DNA from: Micromonospora costi
Lineage (GTDB): Bacteria > Actinomycetota > Actinomycetes > Mycobacteriales > Micromonosporaceae
Direction of reading: 5' to 3'
DNA length: 64,000 nt
Assembly: GCF_003626655.1 (NCBI RefSeq)
Contig: NZ_RBAN01000001.1
Location: forward strand, 124,001-188,000
Notes under the pieces: model-generated
Told to the model about the DNA's origin: nothing
The model's database searches: none
The model's input: the letters and a program-made list of their open reading frames with translations, nothing else
Made by a program: the position numbers and the translations under genes
In this document: positions 43,780 to 52,871 of the stretch, in pieces
Layout of the letters: every line of letters starts with the position of its first letter
How positions within the stretch are numbered: the first letter of the stretch is position 1

Positions 43780-44556
43780 TCAGCTCCCGGTGGACGTGCT
43801 CGTGCTCTGCGCGGCGCGGATGGCGGCGGCGACGCCATCGAGGATCAGGTCGAGGCCGAACTCGAACTCGGCCAGCTCCGGGTCGCCGGCCGGTTCCGGC
43901 GGCGCCTCGAACAGCCCGGAGGTGAAGAGCGCGGCCACCTCGGGGAAGCGCTCGGCGTCGACGAGGCCGGCGAGGGCCCGGCCGTACGCCTGCTCCACCT
44001 GGGGCTGGTCGAGGCCGCTGCCCCGCCGCCCCTCGGCCATGTCCAGGCTGAGTTGGGAGGAGCTGCGCACGTACCCGGAGAGCAGGGTCATGATGCCGAC
44101 CTTCTCGGCCCAGCCGAGCCCGGTGTCGGCCAGCGCGCGCAGGCAGGCGTCCATCCAGCTCACGGCGTTCGGCCCGCTGGGCGGGCCGCTGATCGGCAGG
44201 TGCGGCAGCCACGTGTGGCGGGCGTGCTGGGCGCGGATGCCGTACGCCCACTGGCGCAGGCCGGCGCGCCACTGCCCGGGGCCGGCGGGGAGGGCCGGGG
44301 CCGGACCGGTGGCGGCGTCGCCCATGAGCACGAGCAGCTCCTCCTTGGAGCCGACGTGCCGGTAGAGCGACATCGTCGTGTAGCCCAGCTCCTTGGCGAC
44401 CTTCGCCAGGGTCACCCCGGCCAACCCGTCGCGGTCGGCCAGGTCGACGGCGGTACGCACGACCCGCTCGACGTCCAGCTCGGCCGGCCGGCCGAGCCGG
44501 GACTCGGTCGGCAGTCGCCACAACCGGGCGAGCCCGACGGGAACCTCGTCGCCCAT
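43780..44556 (-). CDS. TetR family regulator with TetR_C_1-type ligand domain
   Basis: The 258-residue protein has its helix-turn-helix at about residues 28-75 (VVRTAVDLADRDGLAGVTLAKVAKELGYTTMSLYRHVGSKEELL). The MSLYRHVGSKEEL pattern and the long C-terminal domain match the TetR_C_1 (tetracycline-repressor-like) group. It is divergent to a DUF418 membrane protein gene 144 nt away and may regulate it. The start is placed at the ATG at 44556; the N-terminal ~22 residues are poorly conserved in style. Confidence 0.88.
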   Translation of the reverse strand: MGDEVPVGLARLWRLPTESRLGRPAELDVERVVRTAVDLADRDGLAGVTLAKVAKELGYTTMSLYRHVGSKEELLVLMGDAATGPAPALPAGPGQWRAGLRQWAYGIRAQHARHTWLPHLPISGPPSGPNAVSWMDACLRALADTGLGWAEKVGIMTLLSGYVRSSSQLSLDMAEGRRGSGLDQPQVEQAYGRALAGLVDAERFPEVAALFTSGLFEAPPEPAGDPELAEFEFGLDLILDGVAAAIRAAQSTSTSTGS

Positions 44557-44643
44557 GGCCGGCTGCCACCTCCGCCTCCGCGTCCGATCCGGATCCCATT
44601 CTCGCCCAGCGCCGACCCGGCCCGACGCGTCGGCGCACTTTTG

Positions 44644-44672
44644 TTTACCTCATATAGTTTACGTCGTATGGT
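44644..44672 (+). promoter_or_regulatory. Putative promoter/operator of the DUF418 gene
   Basis: TTTACC (44644-44649) and TATGGT (44667-44672) are spaced by 17 nt in a conspicuous A/T-rich patch. GTTTAC is repeated at 44643 and 44657, and TACG-T-CGTA forms a small palindrome. The patch lies between the TetR gene and the DUF418 gene, so a TetR operator is likely here. Confidence 0.5.
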
Positions 44673-44700
44673 TACGCTGTCGACGAACGAGGGGGAGACG

Positions 44701-45924
44701 ATGACGATCGACGTGACGGCGCCCGCCGGGCAGGGGGCGGTGACACCGGTCTCCGGTGGGCGCCGGATCCTGGCGCCCGACCTGGCCCGGGGTGCCATGC
44801 TGCTGCTCATCGCGCTGGCCAACGCCACGGGGGTGTTCCTGGCCTCCACACCGGGGGTGGACCCGACACCGCACGGCCTCGAACGGGTGTGGAACGTCCT
44901 GCTCTTCCTCTTCGTGCACGCCCGCGCCCTGCCGCTGTTCGCCATGCTGGTCGGCTACGGGCTCGTCCAGTTCGCCCGCCACCAGGACGACGCGGGCCGC
45001 CCACCCCGGACGGTGCGGGCGTTGCTGGTCCGCCGCAACGCCTGGTTGTTCGCCTTCGGCCTGGCGCACGGCGTGCTGCTGTACTCCGGTGACGTGCTGG
45101 GCGCGTACGGCCTCATCGGGATCGCGTTCACGCTCGTCCTGCTGCGTCGGGGCGACCGGATCCACCGCCTCGCGCCCGCGTACCTGGTCCTCGCCGCCGG
45201 CTACCTGCTCGTCCTCGGCGCGCTGGTGCTGCACGGCCTGGCGACCGGGACCGACGGCACGGCCGGGGTGCCGACGAGCGACTTCCCGTCGGTGGCGGCG
45301 GACAGCTACGGTGCGTCGCTCGCGGCCCGCATGACCGAGTGGCCGACCACCGTGCTCACCATGCTCCCCATGGTCCTCTGGATCTGGATCGGCGCCTGGG
45401 CCGCCCGACGCCGGCTGCTCGACGACCCGGCGAGGCACCGCACGCTGCTGCGCCGGGCCGCCCTGGTCGGCCTCACCGTCGCCGTCCTCGGCGGACTGCC
45501 GATGGGCCTGCTCGCGGGTGGCTTCCTGCACGTCGACGCCGACACCGTCGGGTACGTGAAGATGCTGTACGAGTCGGCGGGCCTGTTCGGAGGGATCGGC
45601 TACGCCGCACTCTTCGGCCTGCTCGCCCTGCGGGTGTCGACGTGGCCGGCCGGGAGCCGGCGGCACCTGCCGGTCGCCGCCCTCGCCGCGCTGGGCCGGC
45701 GCTCGCTCAGCGGCTACCTGGTGCAGTCCGTCGCCTGGCTGGTGCTGGCGTCGCCGTTCGCCCTCGCGCTCGGAGACCGGCTGGGCAGCCCCACCTTCGT
45801 GGCCGCCGGCAGCGCGGTGCTCGTCTGGCTGGGCACGCTCGCCGGCGCGTACCTGATGCACGTCCGGTCCCGGCGCGGGCCGGCGGAGGTGCTGCTGCGG
45901 CGGCTCGCGTACGGCCGGCGGTAG
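44701..45924 (+). CDS. DUF418 (YeiB-like) membrane protein
   Basis: The 407-residue protein has about ten hydrophobic segments. The N-terminal part RRILAPDLARGAMLLLIALAN and the C-terminal part LAALGRRSLSGYLVQSVAWLVL are typical of DUF418/YeiB proteins, related to acyltransferase-3-like membrane proteins. Family members have been linked to transport or membrane modification, but the reaction is unknown. The ATG at 44701 has GGGGGAG upstream; the ATG at 44668 overlaps the predicted -10 box and is rejected. It ends just before a large palindromic structure. Confidence 0.87.
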   Translation: MTIDVTAPAGQGAVTPVSGGRRILAPDLARGAMLLLIALANATGVFLASTPGVDPTPHGLERVWNVLLFLFVHARALPLFAMLVGYGLVQFARHQDDAGRPPRTVRALLVRRNAWLFAFGLAHGVLLYSGDVLGAYGLIGIAFTLVLLRRGDRIHRLAPAYLVLAAGYLLVLGALVLHGLATGTDGTAGVPTSDFPSVAADSYGASLAARMTEWPTTVLTMLPMVLWIWIGAWAARRRLLDDPARHRTLLRRAALVGLTVAVLGGLPMGLLAGGFLHVDADTVGYVKMLYESAGLFGGIGYAALFGLLALRVSTWPAGSRRHLPVAALAALGRRSLSGYLVQSVAWLVLASPFALALGDRLGSPTFVAAGSAVLVWLGTLAGAYLMHVRSRRGPAEVLLRRLAYGRR

Positions 45925-45932
45925 GAACGCGG

Positions 45933-46009
45933 GAGATCGTGCTCGAACGTGGATGTAGTGGCCTCCGCCCCGCGGGGAGGCCACTACATCGTGGATCGAG
46001 CGCGATCTC
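45933..46009. terminator. Composite cruciform between convergent DUF418 and dnaE genes
   Basis: The inner stem GATGTAGTGGCCTCC (45952-45966) pairs perfectly with 45976-45990. The outer stem GAGATCGTGCTCGA (45933-45946) pairs with 45996-46009 with one mismatch. The loop holds CCGCGG. It lies 8 nt after the DUF418 stop and 48 nt after the dnaE stop on the other strand. It probably terminates both. Confidence 0.8.
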
Positions 46010-46057
46010 GGCGAGCCCGCGAGCCGTGGTGAGCCCCGGCGAACCCCGGCCCGCCGG

Positions 46058-49000
46058 TCAGCTCACGTTGGCCGGGCCGAGCACGCTCTTGAGGTCGGCC
46101 ATGAGGGCGGTGGTGGCCGCCACCCGGAACGGGCCGAGCCGCAGCGTGGTGGTCCTGCTGCCGTTGAGCAGCTTGACGTGCACCTCGGCGTCGCCCGGGT
46201 GCAGCACCAGGGTCTCCTTGAGCCGTTCGACCAGCGGCGGGGTGCACCGGGTCACCGGAATGGTGAGGGTGACCGGCTTGTTGGCCGCGCTCGTGCTCAC
46301 GTCCGGCATGGACATGTCCATGGCCATGATGCGGGGCGTGTCGTCGCGCCGGTCCACCCGGCCCTTGACCACGACGATCGCGTCCTCGGCGATGTACTGC
46401 CCGATCACCTCGTACGTGTTGGGGAAGAACAGCGTCTCCACCCCGCCGGCGAGGTCTTCGAGGGTGGCCGACGCCCAGGCCCGGCCCTGCTTGGTGACCC
46501 GCCGCTGCACCCCGGAGAGGATGCCGGCGAGGGTGACCACCGCCCCGTCGGGGACGGCGCCCTCCTCGGCGAGCGCGGCGATGGTCGTGTCCGCGGCCGC
46601 GTTGAGGATGTGTTCGAGGCCGAACAGCGGGTGGTCGGAGACGTAGAGGCCGAGCATCTCCCGCTCGAAGGCGAGCTTGTCCCGTTTGTCCCACTCGCTC
46701 TCGCCGATGACCGGCATCACCGTGCTGCTGGCCGACGTTTCGACGTCACCGAAGCCCGCGCCGAACAGGTCGTACTGGCCGGTGGCCTCCTTGCGCTTGA
46801 CGTCGGCGTACGCGTCGATGGCGTCGGCGTGCACCTGGAGCAGGCCCTTGCGGGTGTGCCCCAGCGAGTCGAACGCCCCCGCCTTGATGAGAGATTCGAT
46901 GGTCTTCTTGTTGCAGACCACCGCGTCCACCTTCGACAGGAAGTCGTAGAAGTCGGTGTAGGCGCTCTTCTCGTCGCGGCAACGCATGATCGCCGACACC
47001 ACGTTGGCGCCCACGTTGCGGATCGCGGCCAGGCCGAACCGGATGTCCTTCCCGACCGGGGTGAACGGCCCGGCCGAGGTGTTCACGTCGGGCGGCAGCA
47101 CCTGGATGCCCATCCGGCGGCACTCCGACAGGTACAGCGCCATCTTGTCCTTGTCGTCGCCGACGGAGGTGAGCAGCGCCGCCATGTACTCGGCCGGGTA
47201 GTTCGCCTTGAGGTACGCCGTCCAGTACGACACCAGGCCGTAGCCCGCGGTGTGCGCCTTGTTGAACGCGTAGTCGGCGAACGGGACGAGGATGTCCCAG
47301 AGCGTCTGGATGGCCTCGTCGGAGTAGCCGTTGGCCCGCATGCCGTCGCGGAACGGCACGAACTCCTTGTCGAGGACCTCCTTCTTCTTCTTGCCCATGG
47401 CCCGGCGCAGCAGGTCGGCCTGCCCGAGGCTGTAGCCGGCGAGCTTCTGCGCGGCGCGCTGCACCTGCTCCTGGTAGACGATCAGGCCGTACGTGGGGCC
47501 GAGGATCTCCTCGAGCGGTTCGGCCAGCTCCGGGTGGATCGGCGTGATCTCCTGGAGGCCGTTCTTGCGCAGCGCGTAGTTGGTGTGCGAGTTGGCGCCC
47601 ATCGGGCCGGGCCGGTAGAGCGCGAGGACCGCGGAGATGTCCTCGAAGTTGTCCGGCTTCATGAGCCGCAGCAGCGAGCGCATGGGCCCGCCGTCGAGCT
47701 GGAAGACGCCGAGGGTGTCGCCGCGGGCCAGCAGGTCGTACGTGGGCTTGTCGTCGAGCGGCAACTGGAGAAGGTCGACGGTGCGGCCGTGGTTGCTCTC
47801 GATGTTCTTCAGCGCGTCGTCGATGATCGTCAGGTTGCGCAGGCCGAGGAAGTCCATCTTCAGCAGCCCGAGCGACTCGCAGGTCGGGTAGTCGAACTGC
47901 GTGATGATGGCGCCGTCGGCGTCCCGCCGCATGAGCGGGATGTGGTCGATGATCGGCTCGGCGGACATGATGACGCCGGCCGCGTGCACGCCGGTCTGCC
48001 GGATCAGTCCCTCGATGCCGCGCGCGGTGTCGATGACCTTCTTGACGTCCGGGTCGGACTCGTACAGGCCACGGATCTCGCCGGCCTCCGCGTAGCGGGG
48101 GTGCTTCGGGTCGAAGATGCCCGTCAGCGGGATGTCCTTGCCCATCACAGCGGGCGGCATGGCCTTCGTGATCCGGTCGCCCACCGCGTACGGGTAGCCG
48201 AGCACCCGGGCGGAGTCCTTGATCGCGGCCTTCGCCTTGATGGTGCCGAACGTCGCGATCTGGGCGACCTTGTCCTCGCCCCACTTCTCGGTGACGTACT
48301 TGATGACCTCGCCGCGCCGGCGCTCGTCGAAGTCGATGTCGACGTCCGGCATCGAGACGCGCTCGGGATTGAGGAACCGCTCGAAGATCAGGCCGTGCGG
48401 CAGCGGGTCGAGGTCGGTGATGCCCAGGGCGTACGCCACGAGCGAGCCGGCGGCCGACCCGCGGCCCGGACCGACGGCGATGCCCTGGCTCTTCGCCCAC
48501 TGGATGAAGTCGGCGACCACGAGGAAGTACGACGGGAAGCCCATCTGGATGATGACGCCCAGCTCGTACTCGGCCTGCTTGACGTGGGTGTCGGGCACGC
48601 CACCCGGGAACCGGCGCGCGAGGCCCTTGAAGGTCTCCTTGCGGAACCAGGACTCCTCGGTCTCCCCCTCCGGCACGGGGAAGCGCGGCATGAGGTTGTG
48701 GAACTCGAACATGCCGGTCGGGTCGACCTTCTCGGCGACCAGCAGCGTGTTGCGGCAGCCCTGGAGCCACATGTCGGACGAGTCGACGGCGCGCATCTCG
48801 TCGGCGGACTTGATGTAGTAGCCGCTGCCGTCGAACTTGAAGCGGTTGGGGTCGGCCACGTTCGCCGCGGTCTGCACGCACAGCAGCACGTCGTGCGCCT
48901 CCGACTGCGCCTCGTGCGTGTAGTGGGAGTCGTTGGTGACGACCGGCGGGATGTCGAGCTTGCGGCTGATCTCCACCAGTTCGTCACGGACCCGGCGCTC

Positions 49001-49591
49001 GATGTCGATGCCGTGGTCCATGATCTCCAGGAAGTAGTTCTCCTTGCCGAAGATCTCCTGGTACCTCGCGGCGGCCTTCAGCGCCTCGTCGTACTGGCCC
49101 AGGCGCAGCCGGGTCTGCACCTCCCCAGAGGGGCAGCCGGTGGTGGCCATCAGCCCGTCGGAGTTCTCGGCCAGCAGCTCCGCGTCCATCCGCGGCCACT
49201 TGACGAAGTACCCCTCGGTGAACGACCGGGTGGTGAGCTTGAAGAGGTTGTGCAGGCCGGTCTTGTTCCGGGCCCAGATCGTCATGTGGGTGTAGCCGCC
49301 GCTGCCGGAGACGTCGTCGCTCTTCTGCTCCGGCCGGCCCCACCGCACCCGCTGCTTGTGGAAGCGCGACTCCGGCGCCACGTACGCCTCGATGCCCAGG
49401 ATCGGCTTGACGCCCGCGGCCGTCGCCTGCTTGTAGAAGTCGTTCGCGCCGTGCATGTTGCCGTGGTCGGTCATCGCCACCGCCGGCATCCCCTGCCGGC
49501 TGACCTCGGCGAACAGGTCCTTGAGCCGGGCCGCTCCGTCGAGCATCGAGTACTCCGTGTGCACGTGCAGATGCGCGAACGAATCGCCCAT
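46058..49591 (-). CDS. dnaE: DNA polymerase III subunit alpha
   Basis: The 1,177-residue replicative polymerase starts with the PHP domain ([16 protein letters not shown]). The palm region carries the catalytic acidic pattern [13 protein letters not shown] (three-Asp type). The tandem fingers follow, then a helix-hairpin-helix and the OB-fold ([39 protein letters not shown]). The length fits actinobacterial DnaE1. Extensive metal-binding PHP residues suggest possible 3'-5' exonuclease activity as known for DnaE1. The ATG at 49591 is chosen; an ATG at 49618 would add nine residues. It appears monocistronic and has no intein. Confidence 0.97.
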   Translation of the reverse strand: MGDSFAHLHVHTEYSMLDGAARLKDLFAEVSRQGMPAVAMTDHGNMHGANDFYKQATAAGVKPILGIEAYVAPESRFHKQRVRWGRPEQKSDDVSGSGGYTHMTIWARNKTGLHNLFKLTTRSFTEGYFVKWPRMDAELLAENSDGLMATTGCPSGEVQTRLRLGQYDEALKAAARYQEIFGKENYFLEIMDHGIDIERRVRDELVEISRKLDIPPVVTNDSHYTHEAQSEAHDVLLCVQTAANVADPNRFKFDGSGYYIKSADEMRAVDSSDMWLQGCRNTLLVAEKVDPTGMFEFHNLMPRFPVPEGETEESWFRKETFKGLARRFPGGVPDTHVKQAEYELGVIIQMGFPSYFLVVADFIQWAKSQGIAVGPGRGSAAGSLVAYALGITDLDPLPHGLIFERFLNPERVSMPDVDIDFDERRRGEVIKYVTEKWGEDKVAQIATFGTIKAKAAIKDSARVLGYPYAVGDRITKAMPPAVMGKDIPLTGIFDPKHPRYAEAGEIRGLYESDPDVKKVIDTARGIEGLIRQTGVHAAGVIMSAEPIIDHIPLMRRDADGAIITQFDYPTCESLGLLKMDFLGLRNLTIIDDALKNIESNHGRTVDLLQLPLDDKPTYDLLARGDTLGVFQLDGGPMRSLLRLMKPDNFEDISAVLALYRPGPMGANSHTNYALRKNGLQEITPIHPELAEPLEEILGPTYGLIVYQEQVQRAAQKLAGYSLGQADLLRRAMGKKKKEVLDKEFVPFRDGMRANGYSDEAIQTLWDILVPFADYAFNKAHTAGYGLVSYWTAYLKANYPAEYMAALLTSVGDDKDKMALYLSECRRMGIQVLPPDVNTSAGPFTPVGKDIRFGLAAIRNVGANVVSAIMRCRDEKSAYTDFYDFLSKVDAVVCNKKTIESLIKAGAFDSLGHTRKGLLQVHADAIDAYADVKRKEATGQYDLFGAGFGDVETSASSTVMPVIGESEWDKRDKLAFEREMLGLYVSDHPLFGLEHILNAAADTTIAALAEEGAVPDGAVVTLAGILSGVQRRVTKQGRAWASATLEDLAGGVETLFFPNTYEVIGQYIAEDAIVVVKGRVDRRDDTPRIMAMDMSMPDVSTSAANKPVTLTIPVTRCTPPLVERLKETLVLHPGDAEVHVKLLNGSRTTTLRLGPFRVAATTALMADLKSVLGPANVS

Positions 49592-49787
49592 GCGGAGCGC
49601 CCCCCAGGGTCGGATCATGGGATGGTCGAGGTCGGTCCGCTTACCCTATCCCCGCCGCGCCGGGGGTCTCCAGCAGCGCCGCACGGCACGCCGGGCCGGG
49701 TGGTGTGGATCTCTTCCCGGCCCCGCCCGGGCAGTCGGCTGCCGGACTCGCTCTCGCCGCCCCGGGCGGGCCCGGTCCACCTACCGG

Positions 49788-49822
49788 GTGGGGGCGGTGC
49801 CCGGTCGGCCACCGCCCCCCAC
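49788..49822 (-). terminator. Hairpin terminator after second secreted protease
   Basis: GTGGGGGCGGTG (49788-49799) pairs with CACCGCCCCCCAC (49810-49822) with one bulged C. It begins 14 nt after the protease stop on the minus strand. Confidence 0.7.
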
Positions 49823-49836
49823 TGCGGAAATCCGCG

Positions 49837-51021
49837 TCACAGCAGGGTGGCGTCCCAGTACGACAGCACGGGTCCGATCATCTGGAAGCGCACCCAGGAG
49901 GAGCATGTCCGGGTACCGCCCTGATTGTTGCGGGGACAGACGAACTGCGGGCTCGCCGCGCCGACGATGGTGCCCGCGTAGGCCCACCGGGGGCTGACGA
50001 TGTGCACCGGGCCGCCGCTGTCGCCGTGCCCGGCGGCCGCCACCCCGTCTTTACCGGCGGTGGCCGTGCCGCAGGTCAGCCGGCCGGTGATGTCGGTGCA
50101 GTAGTTCGTCTTGATGACTGTCAGCCCGCCACACACCTCGCCGCTGTAGGCGCCGTTGAAGCAGACCCCCGAGCCCTCCGCCGACGTCCAGGGCGTCGCC
50201 GACATCGTCTGGATGGCGGTGTCGGTACGGAACATCGTCGGCGACCCCGTGCCGGTGACGATCGCCGTGTCCGTACCCCCGTCGCGGGTGTCGATCCAGT
50301 TCTTCCGGCCGACGTACTCGGAGCCGTTGTAGAGGTAGGCGCCGTTGGCGAAGCAGTGCGCGGCGGTGAGGAAGTAGTTGACGCCGTTGCGCCGGATGCC
50401 CGGGCCGATGGTGCACGACGAGTAGCCGTCGTTCAACTCGGCGCCCGCGCTCCAGGGAGAGAAGTCGTCCCAGCGGGAGAGGAAGAGGGAATCCTTCTCC
50501 GGCTCCGGAACCTCCTCGATCTCGACGTCCGCACCGAACTTGTCGCGCAGTGTCCGCACCGTTGCCTCGGACGGCTCGACCACCCCGAGGCGCAGCGTGT
50601 TGGTGGACTCGTGCGGCCCCCACTCGACCAGCCGGATGCCGGCCTGCCGCAGCGCCGCCACGTGGTCGCTCACCGTGTCCCGCCGGTCGACCAACTCCCG
50701 GTAGGTGTACCGGGCCCCCTCGTGCACGACCACGTCGCTGGAGATCGCCCGGACGGCGGCCGCACTCGCCGCCGCCGCGCCCCGCCCCTGGTAGGAGACG
50801 TGCACCCGGCCGTCCGGGTCCACCCAGTGGCCCGCGTACCGGCTGTCCCCGTGCGCCGCCCGCCACGCGTCCTGGGCCACGGCGGTGGCCTTCATCAGCC
50901 GGTCCTCGCTCGACGCCGGCGCGGCGCGGCCCGGCGCGCCGCTGGCCGCCCCCGGCGCGACGCCGGCGGCGGCCACCAGGGCGAGCACCAGGAGCGCCCC
51001 GGGCAGTGTCCTTCCTCGCAT
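49837..51021 (-). CDS. Secreted S1 family serine protease with long N-terminal proregion
   Basis: The 394-residue protein has a signal peptide (cleavage near ASG-AP, residues 26-30). A ~160-residue proregion contains a streptogrisin-prodomain-like stretch (DRRDTVSDHVAALRQAGIRLVEWG...). A trypsin-like catalytic domain begins near residue 195. The triad is His222 (TAAHC), Asp251 (GGTDTAIV) and Ser335 (GHGDSGGPV). It is not closely similar to the protease at 12756-13802 and has more cysteines in the catalytic domain. The ATG at 51021 has GAGAGGAGC upstream. It is divergent to the PadR gene, 396 nt away. Confidence 0.9.
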   Translation of the reverse strand: MRGRTLPGALLVLALVAAAGVAPGAASGAPGRAAPASSEDRLMKATAVAQDAWRAAHGDSRYAGHWVDPDGRVHVSYQGRGAAAASAAAVRAISSDVVVHEGARYTYRELVDRRDTVSDHVAALRQAGIRLVEWGPHESTNTLRLGVVEPSEATVRTLRDKFGADVEIEEVPEPEKDSLFLSRWDDFSPWSAGAELNDGYSSCTIGPGIRRNGVNYFLTAAHCFANGAYLYNGSEYVGRKNWIDTRDGGTDTAIVTGTGSPTMFRTDTAIQTMSATPWTSAEGSGVCFNGAYSGEVCGGLTVIKTNYCTDITGRLTCGTATAGKDGVAAAGHGDSGGPVHIVSPRWAYAGTIVGAASPQFVCPRNNQGGTRTCSSWVRFQMIGPVLSYWDATLL

Positions 51022-51380
51022 GTACAGCTCCTCTCACGGAAGCACTACCGCATGAGGACACACGGGAGCGACGGACGACCTGATCTGGTCGAGCCGTCGG
51101 AGGGCAGCGCTCCACGCAGAGCGCTGAGTCACGAACTGACAAAACGCGGCGTGGAGCAGCCGGCTCCGCGGGGCGGACGTCGGCTGGTCAGAAGTCGAGT
51201 CGTCAGTCGGAAGAGCTGGGTGCGCGCGATCGACAGGACATGGATCCCCCGTGATGATCCTCCGCCAAGAGATTGACGTGCGCCGAACTCTACGGACCCC
51301 GGAGAGCGATGTAAAGACCACGCAGCGGAACGGTCTCGGCTACTCAGACATCATCGTGTTCCAGCCCAACGATATGGGTG
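51022..51380. other. Gene-free divergent region between protease and PadR genes
   Basis: This stretch of about 360 nt holds no convincing gene. A 95-codon minus-strand frame (51034-51321) exists, but it has no ribosome-binding site, is Arg/Ser-rich and lacks the third-position GC bias of real genes here. The right part is less GC-rich than its neighbours. The protease promoter should lie here, but I see no clear -35/-10 pair. Confidence 0.5.
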
Positions 51381-51410
51381 TGGACAACAGTGTGTGCCAC
51401 ACAGTATCGT
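51381..51410 (+). promoter_or_regulatory. PadR promoter with operator in the spacer, leaderless start
   Basis: TGGACA (51381-51386) and TATCGT (51405-51410) are separated by 18 nt. The spacer contains the palindrome TGTGTG-C-CACACA (51391-51403). The ATG at 51418 lies 7 nt after the -10 box with no ribosome-binding site, so the transcript is probably leaderless. The palindrome is a good PadR autoregulatory site. Confidence 0.65.
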
Positions 51411-51417
51411 GTGATGC

Positions 51418-51759
51418 ATGGTCAGCGATGACACCCTCCGGACCCACCTCCAGGAGCTGCGACGGGGCACGGTCGTGGTGGCGAGCCTCATCGCCCTCCG
51501 CCGTCCCGACTACGGCTACGCACTGCTGCAACGGCTCACCGGCCACGGCTTCCCGGTGGACGCCAACACCCTCTACCCGCTGCTGCGCCGCCTCGAGGAC
51601 CAGGGGCTGCTGACAAGCGAGTGGAACACCGAGGAGAGCCGACCGCGCAAGTTCTACCGGACCAGCGAGGAGGGCGAGCAGCTGCTCGGCCGCCTCCTGG
51701 ACGACCTGACCGCCGTACAGACATCCCTCACCGGCCTCATCGAAGGAGTGGACCGATGA
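51418..51759 (+). CDS. PadR family transcriptional regulator
   Basis: The 113-residue protein has the PadR winged helix (VVASLIALRRPDYGYALLQRLTGHGFPVDANTLYPLLRRLEDQGLLTSEWNTEESRPRKFYRTSEEG). The YGYAL, TLYPLLRRLE and RKFYRTSEEG motifs are diagnostic. It is short, of the PadR-s2 type, without a long C-terminal domain. Its stop overlaps the next start (ATGA), the common PadR plus membrane-protein pair. It probably represses its own operon in response to an unknown signal. Confidence 0.92.
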   Translation: MVSDDTLRTHLQELRRGTVVVASLIALRRPDYGYALLQRLTGHGFPVDANTLYPLLRRLEDQGLLTSEWNTEESRPRKFYRTSEEGEQLLGRLLDDLTAVQTSLTGLIEGVDR

Positions 51760-52706
51760 CGTCCCTGACCGACCGCTACCTCGCCGCCACCCTGCGCGCG
51801 GTACCCGCCGCCCGGCGCGAGGAGATCGCGATCGAGCTGCGCGGCTCGATCGAGGACATGATCGACGGGCGCCGCGCCGAGGGGCGCGACGCCGAGACCG
51901 CCGAGCGCGAGGTGCTCACCGAGCTGGGCAACCCCACGCAGCTCGCCGCCCGCTACGCCGATCGGCGCCTCCAGCTCATCGGCCCGGCCTACTACCTGGC
52001 CTGGGAAAAGCTCATGAAGCTGCTGCTCAGCTTCGTCCCGGCCCTGGTCGGCGTCATCGTCGGCCTGCTGGAGGCGACCGACGGGGGCAACCCGGGCGGG
52101 GCAATCGGCGAGGGCATCTCCACCGCGCTCATGGCCGCGATCCAGATCGCCTTCTGGGTCACCCTGGTCTTCGCGGTGCTGGAACGCACCAACACCTCGC
52201 TGAACCTGCCGGCGTGGACGGTCGACCAGCTCCCCGAGGACCACACCAACCGGCAGATCACGCTGGTCGACACGGCCGCCGCGATCGGCTGGCTCGTGCT
52301 GGTCATCGCGTACCTGCCGATCCAGCACTTCCGCTCGTTCGTCCCCAGCGCCGACGGCGAGAACCTGCCGATCCTCGACCCGGCGCTGTGGAGCTTCTGG
52401 CTGCCGTTCCTGATGGCGGTGCTGGTCCTGAACGTCGGGCTGGAGATCGCCAAGTACCGCGCCGGCCGATGGACGTGGCCGCTCGTCGGGGCCAACGCGG
52501 TGCTCAACCTCGCGTTCGCGGTCCCGGTGATCTGGCTGATCTCGACCGACCGGCTGCTCAACCCGGACTTCGTGAACCGGTGGGAGTGGCTGTCCCGCGA
52601 GGAGAACCTGAACAACCTCGGCACCGTCGCGATCGTCGGCACGGTCCTGATCGTGCTCTGGGACGTGATCGACAGCGCCCGCAAGGCGTACGCCAACCGG
52701 CACTGA
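51756..52706 (+). CDS. HAAS-domain (DUF1700-like) membrane protein, PadR partner
   Basis: The 316-residue protein begins with a HAAS/DUF1700-type helical domain (LTDRYLAATLRAVPAARREEIAIELRGSIEDMIDGRRAEGRDAETAEREVLTELGNPTQLAARYADR, about residues 4-70). Six or so transmembrane helices follow. HAAS domains typically sit beside PadR regulators and are thought to act as signalling partners or anti-regulators, although the mechanism is unclear. The ATG overlaps the PadR stop, and GGAGTG lies upstream. A strong hairpin follows its stop, so the PadR operon likely ends here. Confidence 0.85.
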   Translation: MTSLTDRYLAATLRAVPAARREEIAIELRGSIEDMIDGRRAEGRDAETAEREVLTELGNPTQLAARYADRRLQLIGPAYYLAWEKLMKLLLSFVPALVGVIVGLLEATDGGNPGGAIGEGISTALMAAIQIAFWVTLVFAVLERTNTSLNLPAWTVDQLPEDHTNRQITLVDTAAAIGWLVLVIAYLPIQHFRSFVPSADGENLPILDPALWSFWLPFLMAVLVLNVGLEIAKYRAGRWTWPLVGANAVLNLAFAVPVIWLISTDRLLNPDFVNRWEWLSREENLNNLGTVAIVGTVLIVLWDVIDSARKAYANRH

Positions 52707-52718
52707 CGCCACGGTCGT

Positions 52719-52752
52719 CGCGGCCCGGCACCCACGGGGGTGCCGGGCCGCG
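52719..52752 (+). terminator. 15-bp hairpin terminator after the PadR operon
   Basis: The arms 52719-52733 and 52738-52752 (CGCGGCCCGGCACCC and its complement) are perfectly paired with a 4-nt ACGG loop. It starts 13 nt after the stop of the HAAS-domain gene. Confidence 0.8.
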
Positions 52753-52871
52753 GCGCGTTCCGGGTGCGGCGTGTCCTCGGTCACGTTCCATCCGCGGCCG
52801 GTGCGGCGGTCGCGCCGCCCGGCCTGGACTGGCACCCGGGTGGCACCCCTCGGGGTGACATCCTTGGGAGG

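Noticed and set aside
46178..49924. A plus-strand open frame of more than 1,200 codons opposite dnaE
   Set aside because: It is Val/Arg/Gly-rich with no domain. It lies wholly antisense to the conserved dnaE gene and exists only because stops are rare in GC-rich antisense frames.
51034..51321. 95-codon minus-strand frame in the protease/PadR intergenic region
   Set aside because: There is no ribosome-binding site, the composition is Arg/Ser-rich, no motif is seen, and it overlaps the expected promoter region of the protease gene.
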